From contig AP018318.1 in the NCBI GenBank assembly GCA_003990705.1, forward strand, positions 3,041,501-3,105,500: a stretch of DNA of 64,000 bases, written 5' to 3'. Position numbers and translations under genes: made by a program. Of this stretch, positions 28,040-38,340 are shown one piece after another. Source of the stretch: Nostoc sp. HK-01. Its GTDB lineage: Bacteria; Cyanobacteriota; Cyanobacteriia; Cyanobacteriales; Nostocaceae. The notes under the pieces were generated by a model. That model was given only the letters and a program-made list of their open reading frames with translations. It did no database searches and was not told the origin of the DNA. How positions within the stretch are numbered: the first letter of the stretch is position 1; every line of letters starts with the position of its first letter.

Positions 28040-28534
28040 TTACTTACAACCTAAAGACTCGCGTGTATCTGCACTAGTTTTAGAATTGACACCACTAGCT
28101 TTAGCACAGAGTTTTTTAATTTCCGTTTTATCTAACACTGCATTAGTGAAATCTGCACCTGTAACCTCAACATTATCAAAAGTCGATCGCAGCATCATTG
28201 CATCTGTCAAAACTGCATCACTTAAATCAGCGTTTTTGAATCTGGCTAGATAAGCTATGCCATTGCTAAAATCTACACCGTGCAGATTCACCCCTTCCAG
28301 AACAGTACCGTTAAACACGCCGCCACGTAAGTCAGCATTGCTAAAATTAGCATTCTCTAAATCAATGTTGGTAAACTCACTCCCAATTAAACTTTGACCA
28401 GAAAAATCTTTTCCCTTAACTTCATCCCCCGCAGAACGGGTAATACTCGAAGAACTAGCAGCCTCGGCCGACAAGGGAAATAAAAATAGCACCATAGCCA
28501 AAGCAAAACTAGCTAGTATGCGGAAATATTTCAT
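28040..28534 (-). CDS. Exported pentapeptide-repeat protein (lumenal type)
   Basis: This is a 164-residue protein. The signal sequence (ILASFALAMVLFLFPLSAEA) has an AEA-A cleavage site near residue 25. About 90 residues of pentapeptide repeats follow (LENANFSNADLRGGVF, ADLSDAVLTDAM), which form a right-handed quadrilateral beta helix. Two Cys (KKLCAKA and SLGCK) near the C-terminus could form a disulfide. It resembles thylakoid-lumen pentapeptide proteins of cyanobacteria and plants. The precise role is unknown. Confidence 0.85.
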   Translation of the reverse strand: MKYFRILASFALAMVLFLFPLSAEAASSSSITRSAGDEVKGKDFSGQSLIGSEFTNIDLENANFSNADLRGGVFNGTVLEGVNLHGVDFSNGIAYLARFKNADLSDAVLTDAMMLRSTFDNVEVTGADFTNAVLDKTEIKKLCAKASGVNSKTSADTRESLGCK

Positions 28535-28587
28535 AATGTATTCTTAACAAATCTCAACACTTCTATAAATAACATTACTAGGTTGAA

Positions 28588-28612
28588 GTCTGAAGGGTGA
28601 AGTCTGAAGTAT
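28588..28612 (+). repeat. Short tandem repeats upstream of gcvT
   Basis: The unit TGAAGTC/TGAAGGG recurs three or four times. Similar TGAAGT-type units occur between gcvH and gcvP. These are the heptamer-like repeats common in heterocystous cyanobacteria. Confidence 0.6.
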
Positions 28613-28664
28613 AAAATTTCTGCCTTGACTTAGGATATATAGATGTTGAAGAGCATAACTACCT

Positions 28665-29780
28665 GTGGCTAATCAAGAAAACATCGCCGCATCCTTGGCG
28701 CGAACTCCTTTATATCAACTGGGTGTAGAACTCAAAGCCCGCCTGACCAGCTTTGGTGGTTGGGAAATGCCTGTACAATACAGCGGTATCACCAGCGAAC
28801 ATGAAGCAGTGAGAAATGCTGCTGGGATGTTTGATATATCCCACATGGGCAAATTTACCCTGGAAGGGAAAAAAGTCATTGACCAACTCCAGGGTTTAGT
28901 ACCTTCAGACTTGAGTCGCTTACAACCTGGTCAAGCCCAATATACAGTATTGCTCAATCCCCAAGGGGGAATTATTGACGATATTATTGTTTATTATCAA
29001 GGTGAAGAGAAAGTGGCGATCGTTGTCAATGCAGCGACCACAACCAAAGATCAGACATGGCTATTACAAAACCTCAATTTAGATGAAATTCAATTTCAAG
29101 ACCTCTCCCCCGAAAAAGTTTTAATTGCCCTGCAAGGGCCACAAGCTGTTAAATTTCTCCAGCCATTTGTTGCAGAAGACTTACAACCAGTCAAAGCATT
29201 TGGTCATTTACAAACAACCATCCTTGGTAAACCAGCCTTTATCGCCCGTACAGGTTACACCGGGGAAGATGGTTTTGAAATCATGGTAGACCCAGAAGCA
29301 GGCATAAAATTATGGCGTAGTCTCTACGCTGCTGGTGTCGTTCCCTGTGGACTAGGTGCAAGAGATACCCTGCGCCTCGAAGCCGCAATGGCACTTTACG
29401 GCCAAGACATCGACGATAACACCACACCCCTAGAAGCAGGTTTAGGGTGGTTAGTTCACCTCGATAGTAAAGGTGACTTTATTGGTCGGTCGGTGTTAGA
29501 ACAGCAAAAAGCCAATGGAGTGCAACGCCGACTCGTCGGTTTACAAATGCAAGGACGTAACATCGCCCGTCACGGCTATCAAGTTTTATCAGCAGGTCAA
29601 GTCATCGGAGAAATTACTAGTGGTACTATCTCTCTAACACTTGGTTATCCCATTGCTTTAGCTTACGTTCCTACTAAACTAGCAAGTGTCGGCCAGCAGC
29701 TAGAAGTAGAAATTCGCGGGAAAACTTACCCAGCAGTTGTAGTCAAACGCCCCTTTTATCGCTCAAAAACTAAAAAATGA
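28665..29780 (+). CDS. gcvT: Glycine cleavage system T protein (aminomethyltransferase)
   Basis: This 371-residue protein transfers the methylene group from the aminomethyl-lipoyl H protein to tetrahydrofolate, releasing ammonia. Family marks are [35 protein letters not shown] and [18 protein letters not shown] start at 28665 gives the normal N-terminus ([16 protein letters not shown]). It is followed by gcvH and gcvP on the same strand with gaps of 175 and 114 bp. The L protein gene is not in this window. In cyanobacteria the complex works in photorespiratory glycine breakdown. No glycine riboswitch was recognised in the 130 bp upstream. Confidence 0.96.
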   Translation: MANQENIAASLARTPLYQLGVELKARLTSFGGWEMPVQYSGITSEHEAVRNAAGMFDISHMGKFTLEGKKVIDQLQGLVPSDLSRLQPGQAQYTVLLNPQGGIIDDIIVYYQGEEKVAIVVNAATTTKDQTWLLQNLNLDEIQFQDLSPEKVLIALQGPQAVKFLQPFVAEDLQPVKAFGHLQTTILGKPAFIARTGYTGEDGFEIMVDPEAGIKLWRSLYAAGVVPCGLGARDTLRLEAAMALYGQDIDDNTTPLEAGLGWLVHLDSKGDFIGRSVLEQQKANGVQRRLVGLQMQGRNIARHGYQVLSAGQVIGEITSGTISLTLGYPIALAYVPTKLASVGQQLEVEIRGKTYPAVVVKRPFYRSKTKK

Positions 29781-29955
29781 AAGATCAAGTGACAATTTAC
29801 TACGCGTAATTTCACTTCATACTTTCTGCTTCATCCTTTGCAGTTTTTAAGGAATAATGTGTTGTGAACTACTCAATCTACAGTAAAGCTCATAATCAAA
29901 GATGACCTGCATTACTGTTGGGCAATAATTTTTTTGATATTGGAGAGTAAGTGAT

Positions 29956-30342
29956 ATGTCTAAATATCCTGTTGATTTGAAATACCTAGATAGTCATGAA
30001 TACGTACGCCTAGATGGTGAAACTGCTACTATCGGTATTACTGAATATGCCGTAAACCAATTAGGTAGTATTGTCTTTGTAGAATTGCCAGAAATTGGCA
30101 CTACTGTTGAGAAAGGTGAAGAATTTGGCACAGTTGAATCAGTGAAAGCTGTTGAAACACTATATTCACCAGTCAGCGGTACAGTCGTAGAACGTAATGA
30201 TATTGTAATGGATGATCCTGAAGTCCTATCAGATGACCCCTATGGTGAGGGGTGGTTTTTGAAAGTGCGCGTTAATGACCCCAGTGAACTTGAAGATACT
30301 TTGACTGCGGATAATTACAGCACCCTGGTAGAAGGTATGTAA
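29956..30342 (+). CDS. gcvH: Glycine cleavage system H protein
   Basis: This is the 128-residue lipoyl carrier that shuttles the aminomethyl group between P, T and L proteins. The lipoylation site is Lys64 in ESVKAVE. The N-terminal [14 protein letters not shown] and C-terminal [10 protein letters not shown] match the family. The length is normal. GGAG at 29942 lies upstream of the ATG. It sits between gcvT and gcvP. Confidence 0.97.
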   Translation: MSKYPVDLKYLDSHEYVRLDGETATIGITEYAVNQLGSIVFVELPEIGTTVEKGEEFGTVESVKAVETLYSPVSGTVVERNDIVMDDPEVLSDDPYGEGWFLKVRVNDPSELEDTLTADNYSTLVEGM

Positions 30343-30386
30343 GAAGTGTGAAGTGTGAAGTATGAATTTCATACTTCGTACTTTTC
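30343..30386. repeat. TGAAGT-type repeat with hairpin between gcvH and gcvP
   Basis: Three GTGAAGT/TATGAAT-like units are followed by a 10-bp perfect inverted repeat (GAAGTATGAA with TTCATACTTC). It lies just after the gcvH stop and could cause partial termination or mark an RNA processing point. The function is inferred only from position. Confidence 0.55.
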
Positions 30387-30456
30387 CTTAAATGCCAACT
30401 TGTTAAAAGAATTTTTTATTGCAAAATATTAAATAGTAGCGTCCGGAGTTCGATTT

Positions 30457-33354
30457 GTGGTATATCATGCACCTCAAACCAAGTCTACCATCCCAGCAAA
30501 TTCACCGTCCTCTAGTTTTGTTCAGCGACATATAGGCCCTAACACCGATGAAATTCAGCAAATGCTGAAATTTTTGGGTTTTGCCAGCCTAGACGATCTA
30601 ATCGATCGCACATTACCACAAGCCATCCGATCGCAGCAAACGCTACAATTACCCGACGCACAAAGTGAGTACGCAGCTTTAGCAAAATTAAAAAATATTG
30701 CTGCTAAAAATCAAGTGTGTCGTTCATATATTGGTATGGGATATTACGGCTGCATTACACCGCCTGTAATTGGTCGTAATATCTTAGAAAATCCCGGTTG
30801 GTATACTGCTTACACTCCCTATCAGCCAGAAATTGCCCAAGGACGACTGGAAGCATTGCTGAATTTCCAAACCATGATTATTGACTTAACAGGTTTGGAA
30901 ATTGCCAACGCTTCATTATTAGATGAAGCCACCGCCGCCGCTGAAGCAATGAGTATGAGTTATGGTGTCAGCAAAACTAAAGCCCATAGCTACTTTGTTT
31001 CCCATGACTGTCATCCCCAAACCATTGATGTGTTGCAAACACGGGCGAAACCTCTGGGAATTAACATCATAGTCGGCGACCATCAAACCTTTGATTTTGC
31101 ACAACCGATTTTTGGTGCAGTATTACAATATCCTGCCACCGATGGCACGATTTACGACTATCGCGCCTTTATCGACAAAGCCCATGAAGTAGGCGCATTA
31201 GTTACCGTCGCCGCCGACCCCCTCAGCTTAACTTTACTCACACCACCAGGTGAATTTGGCGCTGATATTGCCGTGGGTAGCACACAACGCTTTGGTATAC
31301 CCTTGGGATATGGGGGGCCTCATGCGGCGTACTTTGCTATTAAAGAAGAGTATAAACGCCAAGTTCCAGGGCGCATTGTTGGGTTATCCAAAGATGTCAA
31401 CGGTAAGCCAGCATTACGTTTAGCGCTACAAACCCGCGAACAGCACATTCGTCGAGAAAAAGCCACTAGTAATATTTGTACCGCCCAGGTATTACTAGCT
31501 GTAATGGCGGGTATGTACGCCGTGTATCACGGGCCAGAGGGATTGAAGAATATTGCTGAGAATATCCACAAGCTAACTTTAACCTTAGCAGCAGGATTAA
31601 AGCTTCTAGGTTACAAAATTAGTTCAAAAGATATCTTTGATACGCTGCGGATAGAGTTAGGAAAACAAAGCCTCGAAGCTATTCTGGAAGGTTGCCAAGC
31701 TAGAAATATTAACTTACGGATTTTTGATGAGACAGCTGTTGGTATCTCTTTAGATGAAACAACTACACCAGAAGATTTAATCGACCTGTGGCAGATTTTT
31801 GCAGGTAAAGATGAATTACCCTTCTCTATAGAAGCAGTAACTAACTCAACTTCGGATATTCTTCAACTTCGTCAAAGCAGCTACCTCACCCATCCAGTAT
31901 TTAATCGCTACCACTCCGAAACAGAGTTGTTGCGTTATCTGCACAAACTAGAAACTAAGGATTTATCGCTAACTACATCGATGATTCCTCTAGGTTCCTG
32001 CACAATGAAGCTGAATGCAACCGCCGAAATGATTCCGGTGAGTTGGGAAGAATTTGGCAAGATACATCCCTTTGCACCGCCATCACAAACACGGGGTTAT
32101 CAAATTCTCTTTCAGCAACTTGAGGCGTGGTTAGCCGAAATTACTGGGTTTGCTGGAATTTCGCTACAACCAAATGCTGGTTCCCAAGGTGAATATGCTG
32201 GACTTTTAGTAATTCATGAATATCACGCTAGTCGAGGCGAAGCACACCGCAACATCTGTTTAATTCCCACCTCCGCGCATGGAACAAACCCCGCCAGTGC
32301 GGTAATGTGTGGCATGAAGGTGGTAGCCGTTGCCTGTGATGGTGACGGTAATATTGATGTAGATGACCTCAAAGTCAAAGCAGAAAAGCATAGTAGTGAA
32401 CTCGCTGCGTTGATGGTGACATATCCCTCAACTCATGGTGTGTTTGAGGAAGGTATTCAAGAAATTTGTGCGGTTGTGCATCGCCACGGTGGACAAGTAT
32501 ATATGGATGGGGCGAACATGAACGCCCAGGTCGGGTTGTGTCGTCCTGGCGATATTGGTGCAGATGTTTGTCACTTGAATTTGCACAAAACCTTCTGTAT
32601 TCCTCACGGTGGCGGTGGCCCAGGTATGGGGCCAATTGGTGTCGCCTCCCATCTCCTACCTTTTTTACCTGGACACGCCGTAGTTCCTCTCAATAAATCC
32701 ACTCAGCACTCAACAGGCGCAGTCGCCGCCGCACCTTGGGGTAGTGCCAGCATTTTGGTAATTTCTTGGATGTATATCGCTATGATGGGGGCGACTGGTT
32801 TAACCGAAGCTACGAAAGTGGCAATTCTGAATGCTAACTATATTGCCAAGAGGCTTGAAAGCTACTACCCAGTGTTATACAAAGGCAAAAATGGCCTGGT
32901 TGCCCATGAATGTATTTTAGATTTGCGATCGCTCAAAAAATCCGCCAACATCGATATCGATGATGTTGCTAAACGGTTAATGGACTATGGTTTTCATGCC
33001 CCGACTGTCTCTTGGCCTGTGGCAGGTACTATCATGGTGGAACCCACAGAAAGCGAATCTCAAGCAGAATTAGACCGTTTTTGTGATGCCCTCATTGCTA
33101 TTCGCCAAGAAATCGCCGACATCGAATCAGGCAAAATGGATGTTGAGGATAATCTTTTGAAGAACGCACCTCATACAACCGAAAGTCTCATCGTTGGGGA
33201 CTGGACTCATCCCTATTCCCGCGAACAAGCCGCTTACCCCGCACCTTGGACACGGGAATCTAAATTCTGGCCTAGTGTTGGTCGTATTGACGCAGCTTTT
33301 GGTGACAGGAATTTTGTTTGTTCTTGTTTGCCTATGGAGGCATATTCAAATTAA
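30457..33354 (+). CDS. gcvP: Glycine dehydrogenase (decarboxylating), P protein
   Basis: This 965-residue PLP enzyme decarboxylates glycine and loads the aminomethyl group onto GcvH. It is the long, single-chain form with both halves fused. PLP-binding Lys711 is in [19 protein letters not shown]. Other marks are RHIGP near the start, [34 protein letters not shown] and [13 protein letters not shown]. The start is a GTG at 30457. Length and motifs are complete, so the enzyme should be active. It is the last of the three gcv genes. Confidence 0.97.
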   Translation: MVYHAPQTKSTIPANSPSSSFVQRHIGPNTDEIQQMLKFLGFASLDDLIDRTLPQAIRSQQTLQLPDAQSEYAALAKLKNIAAKNQVCRSYIGMGYYGCITPPVIGRNILENPGWYTAYTPYQPEIAQGRLEALLNFQTMIIDLTGLEIANASLLDEATAAAEAMSMSYGVSKTKAHSYFVSHDCHPQTIDVLQTRAKPLGINIIVGDHQTFDFAQPIFGAVLQYPATDGTIYDYRAFIDKAHEVGALVTVAADPLSLTLLTPPGEFGADIAVGSTQRFGIPLGYGGPHAAYFAIKEEYKRQVPGRIVGLSKDVNGKPALRLALQTREQHIRREKATSNICTAQVLLAVMAGMYAVYHGPEGLKNIAENIHKLTLTLAAGLKLLGYKISSKDIFDTLRIELGKQSLEAILEGCQARNINLRIFDETAVGISLDETTTPEDLIDLWQIFAGKDELPFSIEAVTNSTSDILQLRQSSYLTHPVFNRYHSETELLRYLHKLETKDLSLTTSMIPLGSCTMKLNATAEMIPVSWEEFGKIHPFAPPSQTRGYQILFQQLEAWLAEITGFAGISLQPNAGSQGEYAGLLVIHEYHASRGEAHRNICLIPTSAHGTNPASAVMCGMKVVAVACDGDGNIDVDDLKVKAEKHSSELAALMVTYPSTHGVFEEGIQEICAVVHRHGGQVYMDGANMNAQVGLCRPGDIGADVCHLNLHKTFCIPHGGGGPGMGPIGVASHLLPFLPGHAVVPLNKSTQHSTGAVAAAPWGSASILVISWMYIAMMGATGLTEATKVAILNANYIAKRLESYYPVLYKGKNGLVAHECILDLRSLKKSANIDIDDVAKRLMDYGFHAPTVSWPVAGTIMVEPTESESQAELDRFCDALIAIRQEIADIESGKMDVEDNLLKNAPHTTESLIVGDWTHPYSREQAAYPAPWTRESKFWPSVGRIDAAFGDRNFVCSCLPMEAYSN

Positions 33355-33531
33355 ATCAAGAGTCAGCATACAGAATTCAGAATTCTCTAGGTATCTAGGA
33401 GTTGTCGGTATGGGAAAAGATGTTGCCCTAATTTCCTTCTGACTCCTGAGTTCTTTTTTCAGAAAGAGCGCTGTGCTGGCATACTAACAACAGCATTCTT
33501 TTTGACACCTCAACCAAGGTGCCACTCTACC

Positions 33532-34503
33532 ATGATTGACAGTCTGATTCATGCCTATACTCCTTTTCTCATTTGGGTTGGGATAGGATTACTAGGCTCT
33601 CGGCTAATTCCAGATAGTTTCCTTAAGTGGCTTGGTAATGGGTTGTATTGGGTGGGAGTGCCATTACAAATTTTAGTTTTGGCGCGTCACACTGATTTAT
33701 CTCATGGTCTCGTCATACCCGGAGTGGCAGTTGGAGTATTATTGCTGAGTCTGGTTTTAGCGTTGTTGATTTGGCAAGCTTTACAATGGTTCAGAAATCG
33801 AAAACAACAGCCAGATTTGCCAAACTCGGACTTGGCAGTAGATATGTCTTTGATGCAAGCCAGTTTGGGCAGTTTTATTCTAGCTGCCATTCTAGGTAAT
33901 ACAGGTTTCGTCGGACTCACACTTACTCAAGTACTAACTAGTCCAAGAAACAATGACTGGGCAGTATTATTCAGTGTTACCAACAATGTTATCGGTACTT
34001 ATGGAGTTGCTGTATTAATTGCCAGCTATTTTGGCAAGAGCAAAATCAACAACAACTGGTGGACTCAGTTACGGGATTTAGTCACAGTTCCCAGCTTGTG
34101 GACATTTTTTCTCGGCTTGAGTACTCAATTTATTGAATTACCAGCAGTAGTTGAGACAGGATTAGAACAAGCTGTTTGGGTAGTTATTGCCTTAGCTTTG
34201 TTACTTGTTGGTCTGCGACTCGGTACAATCACGGGCTGGAAAAGTTTGAAAATTGCTTCAATTGCCAGTGTTCTAAAAGTATTTGTTGTACCTGTATTAG
34301 TAGGATTAGGCGCGACCTTTTTAGGTGTTACTGGTGAAGAACGGCTAGTGCTGGTGTTAATGTCTGGAACACCCACAGGGCTTTCTGTACTAATTTTGGC
34401 AGAAGTGTATGACTTGGATCGAAATTTATTAGCCAGTAGTATTGCCTTGACGTTTATCGGATTATTTCTGGCGCTACCTTTGTGGCTTGTCTGGTTCAGC
34501 TGA
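33532..34503 (+). CDS. AEC-family membrane transporter (auxin efflux carrier-like)
   Basis: This is a 323-residue protein with about eight to ten hydrophobic helices in two halves, as in the Mem_trans (PF03547) family. It has GSFILAAILGNTGFVGLTL in the first half and LVLMSGTPTGLSVLILAEVY in the second, the latter being the typical half-repeat with Pro-Thr-Gly. Substrates in bacteria include organic acids such as malate. None can be assigned here. The ATG at 33532 is preferred over an upstream TTG, with AAGGTG at 33516-33521 as a possible ribosome site. Confidence 0.83.
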   Translation: MIDSLIHAYTPFLIWVGIGLLGSRLIPDSFLKWLGNGLYWVGVPLQILVLARHTDLSHGLVIPGVAVGVLLLSLVLALLIWQALQWFRNRKQQPDLPNSDLAVDMSLMQASLGSFILAAILGNTGFVGLTLTQVLTSPRNNDWAVLFSVTNNVIGTYGVAVLIASYFGKSKINNNWWTQLRDLVTVPSLWTFFLGLSTQFIELPAVVETGLEQAVWVVIALALLLVGLRLGTITGWKSLKIASIASVLKVFVVPVLVGLGATFLGVTGEERLVLVLMSGTPTGLSVLILAEVYDLDRNLLASSIALTFIGLFLALPLWLVWFS

Positions 34504-34834
34504 TGGGCTACAACAACTTTGATAATTTTTGATACAACTTTTAGTTAGACTTTCAATGTTAGGACACTATAATGTATCGGAATCAGCCAGGGTTTGAGCA
34601 AAAAATCTCTCAAACCTTTCAGACAGCCTAATTTTTGCTTAACCAGATATATTATTTAATTTAAATGAGTGATGATCATTGGCGATCGCATCCAAGATGC
34701 TTATAGCTTATTCTTTTAGAATCTTTATTGACATAATATTATGGGGTTCAAAAATCTCTATGGTGCTTAGGAAGCCCTAGCGCTGATCATCTAGTCCGTG
34801 TGTTTACCAAAGTAAGGGATCATATTATATTTTT
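34504..34834. other. Intergenic region, nothing recognised
   Basis: A 331-bp AT-rich stretch with one HIP1-like site and no hairpin with a T-run. It probably carries the promoter of the M23 peptidase gene. No ORF or RNA gene is seen. Confidence 0.5.
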
Positions 34835-35740
34835 ATGTCTATCGAGAATCGCGCTAGAAATTCTCAAAATTGGCCAGTAAGTCGCCATCCTAAAAATCTT
34901 TTCTATGGGATATTTGCATCTTTACCCCTAGCCTTGGCATTACCAGCAGCTGCTTTGCAAGTGCAGTTATCTCCCAGTAATCCGCAGTTGGGAGATACCC
35001 TGTCTGTCATGATTGATGTCAATCAACAAGATAATCAGCAACCAAAAGTAGTAGTAGGCGAGAAAACCTATCCAGCTTTTGCCGTTTCCCCCAATAAATA
35101 TCGCGCTTTAATTCCTACAACTCCACTGGAAGCAGCTGGAAACAGAACATTGAAAGTCGCGGGAGATGGCCAAGTACAGAACTTAACAGTCAAATTGCGA
35201 TCGCGCAAATTCCCTGTACAACGCATTACTCTATCACCAGGCAAATCTGCTGATGGAGCCACAGAGTACGAACTCAAGCGTGTAGCAGCTTTCAAAGCCT
35301 TGCAAACACCAGAAAAATATTGGAACGGTAAATTTATCGCCCCCAGTAAAGCCCGGATTAGTTCAATCTATGGCGTACGTCGTTACTATAATGGTAAATT
35401 TGCAAAGGATTATTATCATCGGGGTGTTGACTACGCCGGAGCCGCAGGTTCACCTGTAACTGCGCCAGCTGCTGGGCGAGTTGCTTTAGTTGGTACAGTA
35501 TCTCAAGGCTTCCGAGTTCATGGCAATGTAGTTGGCATTGATCACGGTCAAGGAGTGACCAGCATATTTTTGCACTTAAGTCGCATTAACGTTAAGGAAG
35601 GCGACTTTGTCAAAGCTGGTCAATTAATTGGCGCAGTCGGTTCAACAGGTGCTGCTACAGGGCCACATTTGCACTGGGGTTTATATGTCAATGGCCAATC
35701 TGTTGACCCAGTACCCTGGCGAACACAAGTTTTTGAATAA
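34835..35740 (+). CDS. Exported M23/LytM-family peptidoglycan peptidase
   Basis: This is a 301-residue protein with an N-terminal signal or anchor (FASLPLALALPAAALQ). A beta-rich middle domain spans about 45-130 (VQLSPSNPQLGDTLSVM). A C-terminal LytM domain carries zinc ligands in HRGVDYAG (His and Asp) and HLHWGLY (His), with GSTGAATGPH before it. The zinc motifs are complete, so endopeptidase activity on cell-wall crosslinks is expected. An alternative is a role as a scaffold in cell division, as for some LytM proteins, but those usually lack ligands. Confidence 0.9.
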   Translation: MSIENRARNSQNWPVSRHPKNLFYGIFASLPLALALPAAALQVQLSPSNPQLGDTLSVMIDVNQQDNQQPKVVVGEKTYPAFAVSPNKYRALIPTTPLEAAGNRTLKVAGDGQVQNLTVKLRSRKFPVQRITLSPGKSADGATEYELKRVAAFKALQTPEKYWNGKFIAPSKARISSIYGVRRYYNGKFAKDYYHRGVDYAGAAGSPVTAPAAGRVALVGTVSQGFRVHGNVVGIDHGQGVTSIFLHLSRINVKEGDFVKAGQLIGAVGSTGAATGPHLHWGLYVNGQSVDPVPWRTQVFE

Positions 35741-35763
35741 AAAATGTGAATTAAATAGTGCGT

Positions 35764-35787
35764 GTGCATAATTTGTAGATTATGCAC
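35764..35787. terminator. Hairpin after the M23 gene
   Basis: GTGCATAAT (35764-35772) pairs perfectly with ATTATGCAC (35779-35787). No T-run follows, so it is a weak terminator or another RNA structure. Confidence 0.45.
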
Positions 35788-35851
35788 CGATAATTGGGCA
35801 AGATAAATTGGATTTGTACCGTCCTTACCTTACTTGGGTGGCTTAAATAAG

Positions 35852-36394
35852 ATGAGCGTTATGAGTATTGAGAAAATTGTAGAACAAGCTCTCCAGGATG
35901 GTTATCTCACACCCGCAATGGAAGCAGAAGTTGGGCGAATTTGTGATAACGCATCGGAACTATCAATAGAAGAGTATATGGCTCTGGATCGATTAATGGG
36001 AGCCTTATTAACTGGTGAGGTAGTGGCGGTACCTCGCAAACAATTTATCAACGTTATGGAAGAATTGGTCTTGACTGAAGCGATCGCCCGTGTCGCCGAA
36101 ATTGAAGCTACCAGCGAAAGTTCTCTAGATGTGGGTGATATCGCCGCTTATGCTCTCAACCGCTTACCACCTTTATATGCAACCACAGAAGAAGGTGCTA
36201 ACTACCAACGGATACGTGCCAAAGCCGATCTACAAGAGTTGATTTCTCAACAAGTAACTGAAGCAATCGGTCGTAACCTTGACCAACCCAACGACAACAA
36301 AACACCAGTTTTAGCTAAAAACACTGGTAATGAAGTTCTTAAACAAGTTAGTACCTTACTCCAAGTTTACGCCCCTAGCTTTGAGCAAAAATGA
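35852..36394 (+). CDS. ComFB-family protein (candidate c-di-GMP receptor)
   Basis: This is a protein of about 180 residues. The ComFB core includes FINVMEELVLTEAI and VGDIAAYALNRLPPLYATTEEG, the most diagnostic part. ComFB-domain proteins of cyanobacteria have been reported as c-di-GMP receptors affecting cell size or motility. That function is transferred by family here. The start is uncertain between ATGs at 35852 and 35861. The PAS-GGDEF gene at 55316 could supply the ligand in the same cell. Confidence 0.8.
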   Translation: MSVMSIEKIVEQALQDGYLTPAMEAEVGRICDNASELSIEEYMALDRLMGALLTGEVVAVPRKQFINVMEELVLTEAIARVAEIEATSESSLDVGDIAAYALNRLPPLYATTEEGANYQRIRAKADLQELISQQVTEAIGRNLDQPNDNKTPVLAKNTGNEVLKQVSTLLQVYAPSFEQK

Positions 36395-36464
36395 ATCTTG
36401 GTCAATAGTCAATGGTCAGGATGTTTTGACGATGAACGTTTGACTATGGACTCTTGACTCTTGA
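36395..36464. repeat. Heptamer-type tandem repeats
   Basis: Units such as GGTCAATAGTCAATGGTCA and TTGACTATGGACTCTTGACTC form a degenerate array, with a TTGACTA/TAGTCAA inverted relationship. They lie between the convergent ComFB and L,D-transpeptidase genes. Confidence 0.65.
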
Positions 36465-37277
36465 TTAATCACGGACTGTTACCAATGTGCCTACTTTAAC
36501 TTGGTCATATAACAAACGCACATCAGAATTACGCATCCTCAAGCAACCGTGAGAAATAGCAGTCCCTAGCAAGTGAATATCTGGTGTACCGTGAAAGCCA
36601 ATCTCGTTGCGTCCATCTGTCCAAAAACCAATCCAGCGTTCACCTAACGGACTATCAGTTCCTGGCGGAAATACCTTACCAGTGATGGGGTGTCGCCAAA
36701 TCGGGTCATGCTGCATATTCATCACTTCAAAAGAACCCGTAGGCGTTTCCCAACCTTTTTTACCTATAGCGATTGGGTAACTGGCTATAACTAAATCTCC
36801 TTGATAAACATAAGTGCGGCGATCGCTTAAATCAACTACTACTTGTGTTTTTAGTCCCAATTTATTAGAAGTTTTTTGTTGATTGGAAAACTGAGCAAAA
36901 AAGGATGTTGGTTGAGCATCATTATTGAGATTTTCTGTTTGTTCTGGTTCCAATCCGACTAATCTTTTGTTATTGGGTATATCAGTGTCCCTAGCTACAT
37001 TTTGGATTACTGTACCCGACTTATGATGAGGCTGAATGTCAGAAGATTTAAATTGATAATTCCTCTGCGAATTTTGCCCAGGAAGAGATTTATCAGCATT
37101 TGTAGACGCACCAAAAGCTGTTTCCCCATATATACTCCCAGGAAATTTTCTATTAGTGGCTGAATTATCCGACTGTTGTTGCGTTGTGGTCACTCGCCAA
37201 TGAACAGCTAACGATAAGATGGCTGTGCCGAAACAGAGAAACATTGCTATACGCGTTACAGATTCATTTCTTACCAT
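36465..37277 (-). CDS. L,D-transpeptidase (YkuD family)
   Basis: This is a 270-residue protein. An N-terminal hydrophobic anchor (IAMFLCFGTAILSLAV) is followed by a disordered linker to about 140. A YkuD domain spans about 145-270 with VVDLSDRRTYVYQGD, ETPTGSF, IGFHGTPDIHLLG and the catalytic HGCLRMRNSD. The Cys and His are present, so the enzyme should form 3-3 peptidoglycan crosslinks or attach proteins to the wall. Length and motif order are normal. Confidence 0.92.
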   Translation of the reverse strand: MVRNESVTRIAMFLCFGTAILSLAVHWRVTTTQQQSDNSATNRKFPGSIYGETAFGASTNADKSLPGQNSQRNYQFKSSDIQPHHKSGTVIQNVARDTDIPNNKRLVGLEPEQTENLNNDAQPTSFFAQFSNQQKTSNKLGLKTQVVVDLSDRRTYVYQGDLVIASYPIAIGKKGWETPTGSFEVMNMQHDPIWRHPITGKVFPPGTDSPLGERWIGFWTDGRNEIGFHGTPDIHLLGTAISHGCLRMRNSDVRLLYDQVKVGTLVTVRD

Positions 37278-37560
37278 TGCGATCGCCTATTATTTATCCC
37301 TGACAGATCCATCTCTTGGAATAATTGAATGCGCTCATCATTCAATTATCAATAATTTATAAATACTTATCTGTTTCCTTATAAATTTGCCAATCTTTCT
37401 GGGCAAACTAAGTCTAAGCGGATGTCCCAGCAAATAAGACTTCTGGTGAGAAACCTTAATTCCTGTAAAGACCGAGCGAAGGTTTTTTCCGTTCAGGCTT
37501 TTTTCTAGAACTCTCCAAGTGCAGGAATCAATCATTAATGGTGTGGGTGGGAGAAAATCC
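37278..37560. other. Leader region before a putative small ORF
   Basis: AT-rich DNA with no large ORF. With the region after the small ORF (37711-38340) it makes about 1 kb with little coding content between the transpeptidase and the sigma factor gene. Confidence 0.4.
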
Positions 37561-37710
37561 ATGTTTGAAAAACTATTGCTTGCAATCACAATCACATTTT
37601 CCATTAATTTCTTTCTTCAAGTTCGGATACCAAATCCAGCTAATACTGGTGCTATTTATCAGGAATATCCAGAAAAAAACACAATTCTGGTAACTAGACC
37701 GGAAAAATAA
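37561..37710 (+). CDS. Small membrane or exported peptide of 49 residues, unknown
   Basis: An ATG at 37561, preceded by GGGAG at good spacing, opens a 49-residue frame. It has a hydrophobic N-terminus (KLLLAITITFSINFFLQV) and a polar tail (NTGAIYQEYPEKN). This is the shape of a small exported or single-helix membrane peptide. No family is recognised. The ribosome site and the clean hydrophobic pattern are the main support. Confidence 0.45.
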   Translation: MFEKLLLAITITFSINFFLQVRIPNPANTGAIYQEYPEKNTILVTRPEK

Positions 37711-38340
37711 CATTCTTTTTACAGGATGCCAGCAGAAATTCATAAATTCTGACTCATAATTAATAATTATGAATTTTTGCGAGCTTCATAAATTTCTGGC
37801 AACAATCACCAAAAACAAGATTCTACTCTACCCTTAGTGAAGTTACCACGATCTCTAAAACAGTCTAACGACTTCTCTAACTTCAATTCAGTATTCAAAG
37901 TAGAAGCTCAGAAATTTAACTATTTGTCTGTCAGCAGATCTAGATTTTTCCCCCGCAGTAGGACGCAAAATCAACGGTTTAGATGGATGTAGAGATATTG
38001 GGGTGTAAGTGAGGAAAAAGCTATAATCTGCCTTTGACTAGGTAACTACACTTAAATTATTGGAATTTCATAAACAGTAAATTTTGTCAAGCGTAAATAG
38101 TCAGTTGCTATCAGCAGCACAATTATACGTAAAACTTCTATGAGTAGAAATGTGCCACTATCCTACTAAAAATTGCCCCGTTTCCATGAAAAACCAGATT
38201 TGCTGACTATTGACGTAACTAGGAATCTCACCCCTATTATCTGCTTTGATGTTCCAGTCATTAATCCGGCACTTAATTCAGGAACATCCAGTCAGTTCAT
38301 AGGTCTAATAGTAAGGGATGATTTAAAGCCAATACGATCT
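37711..38340. other. Long leader upstream of the sigma factor gene
   Basis: This stretch is AT-rich and contains no recognisable gene. The sigma-factor frame stays open back to 38173 with no matching family sequence, so those codons are probably leader. Confidence 0.45.

Noticed and set aside
28535-28664. Glycine riboswitch before gcvT
   Set aside because: The leader is short and shows only TGAAGT-type repeats; no aptamer-like conserved core was recognised.
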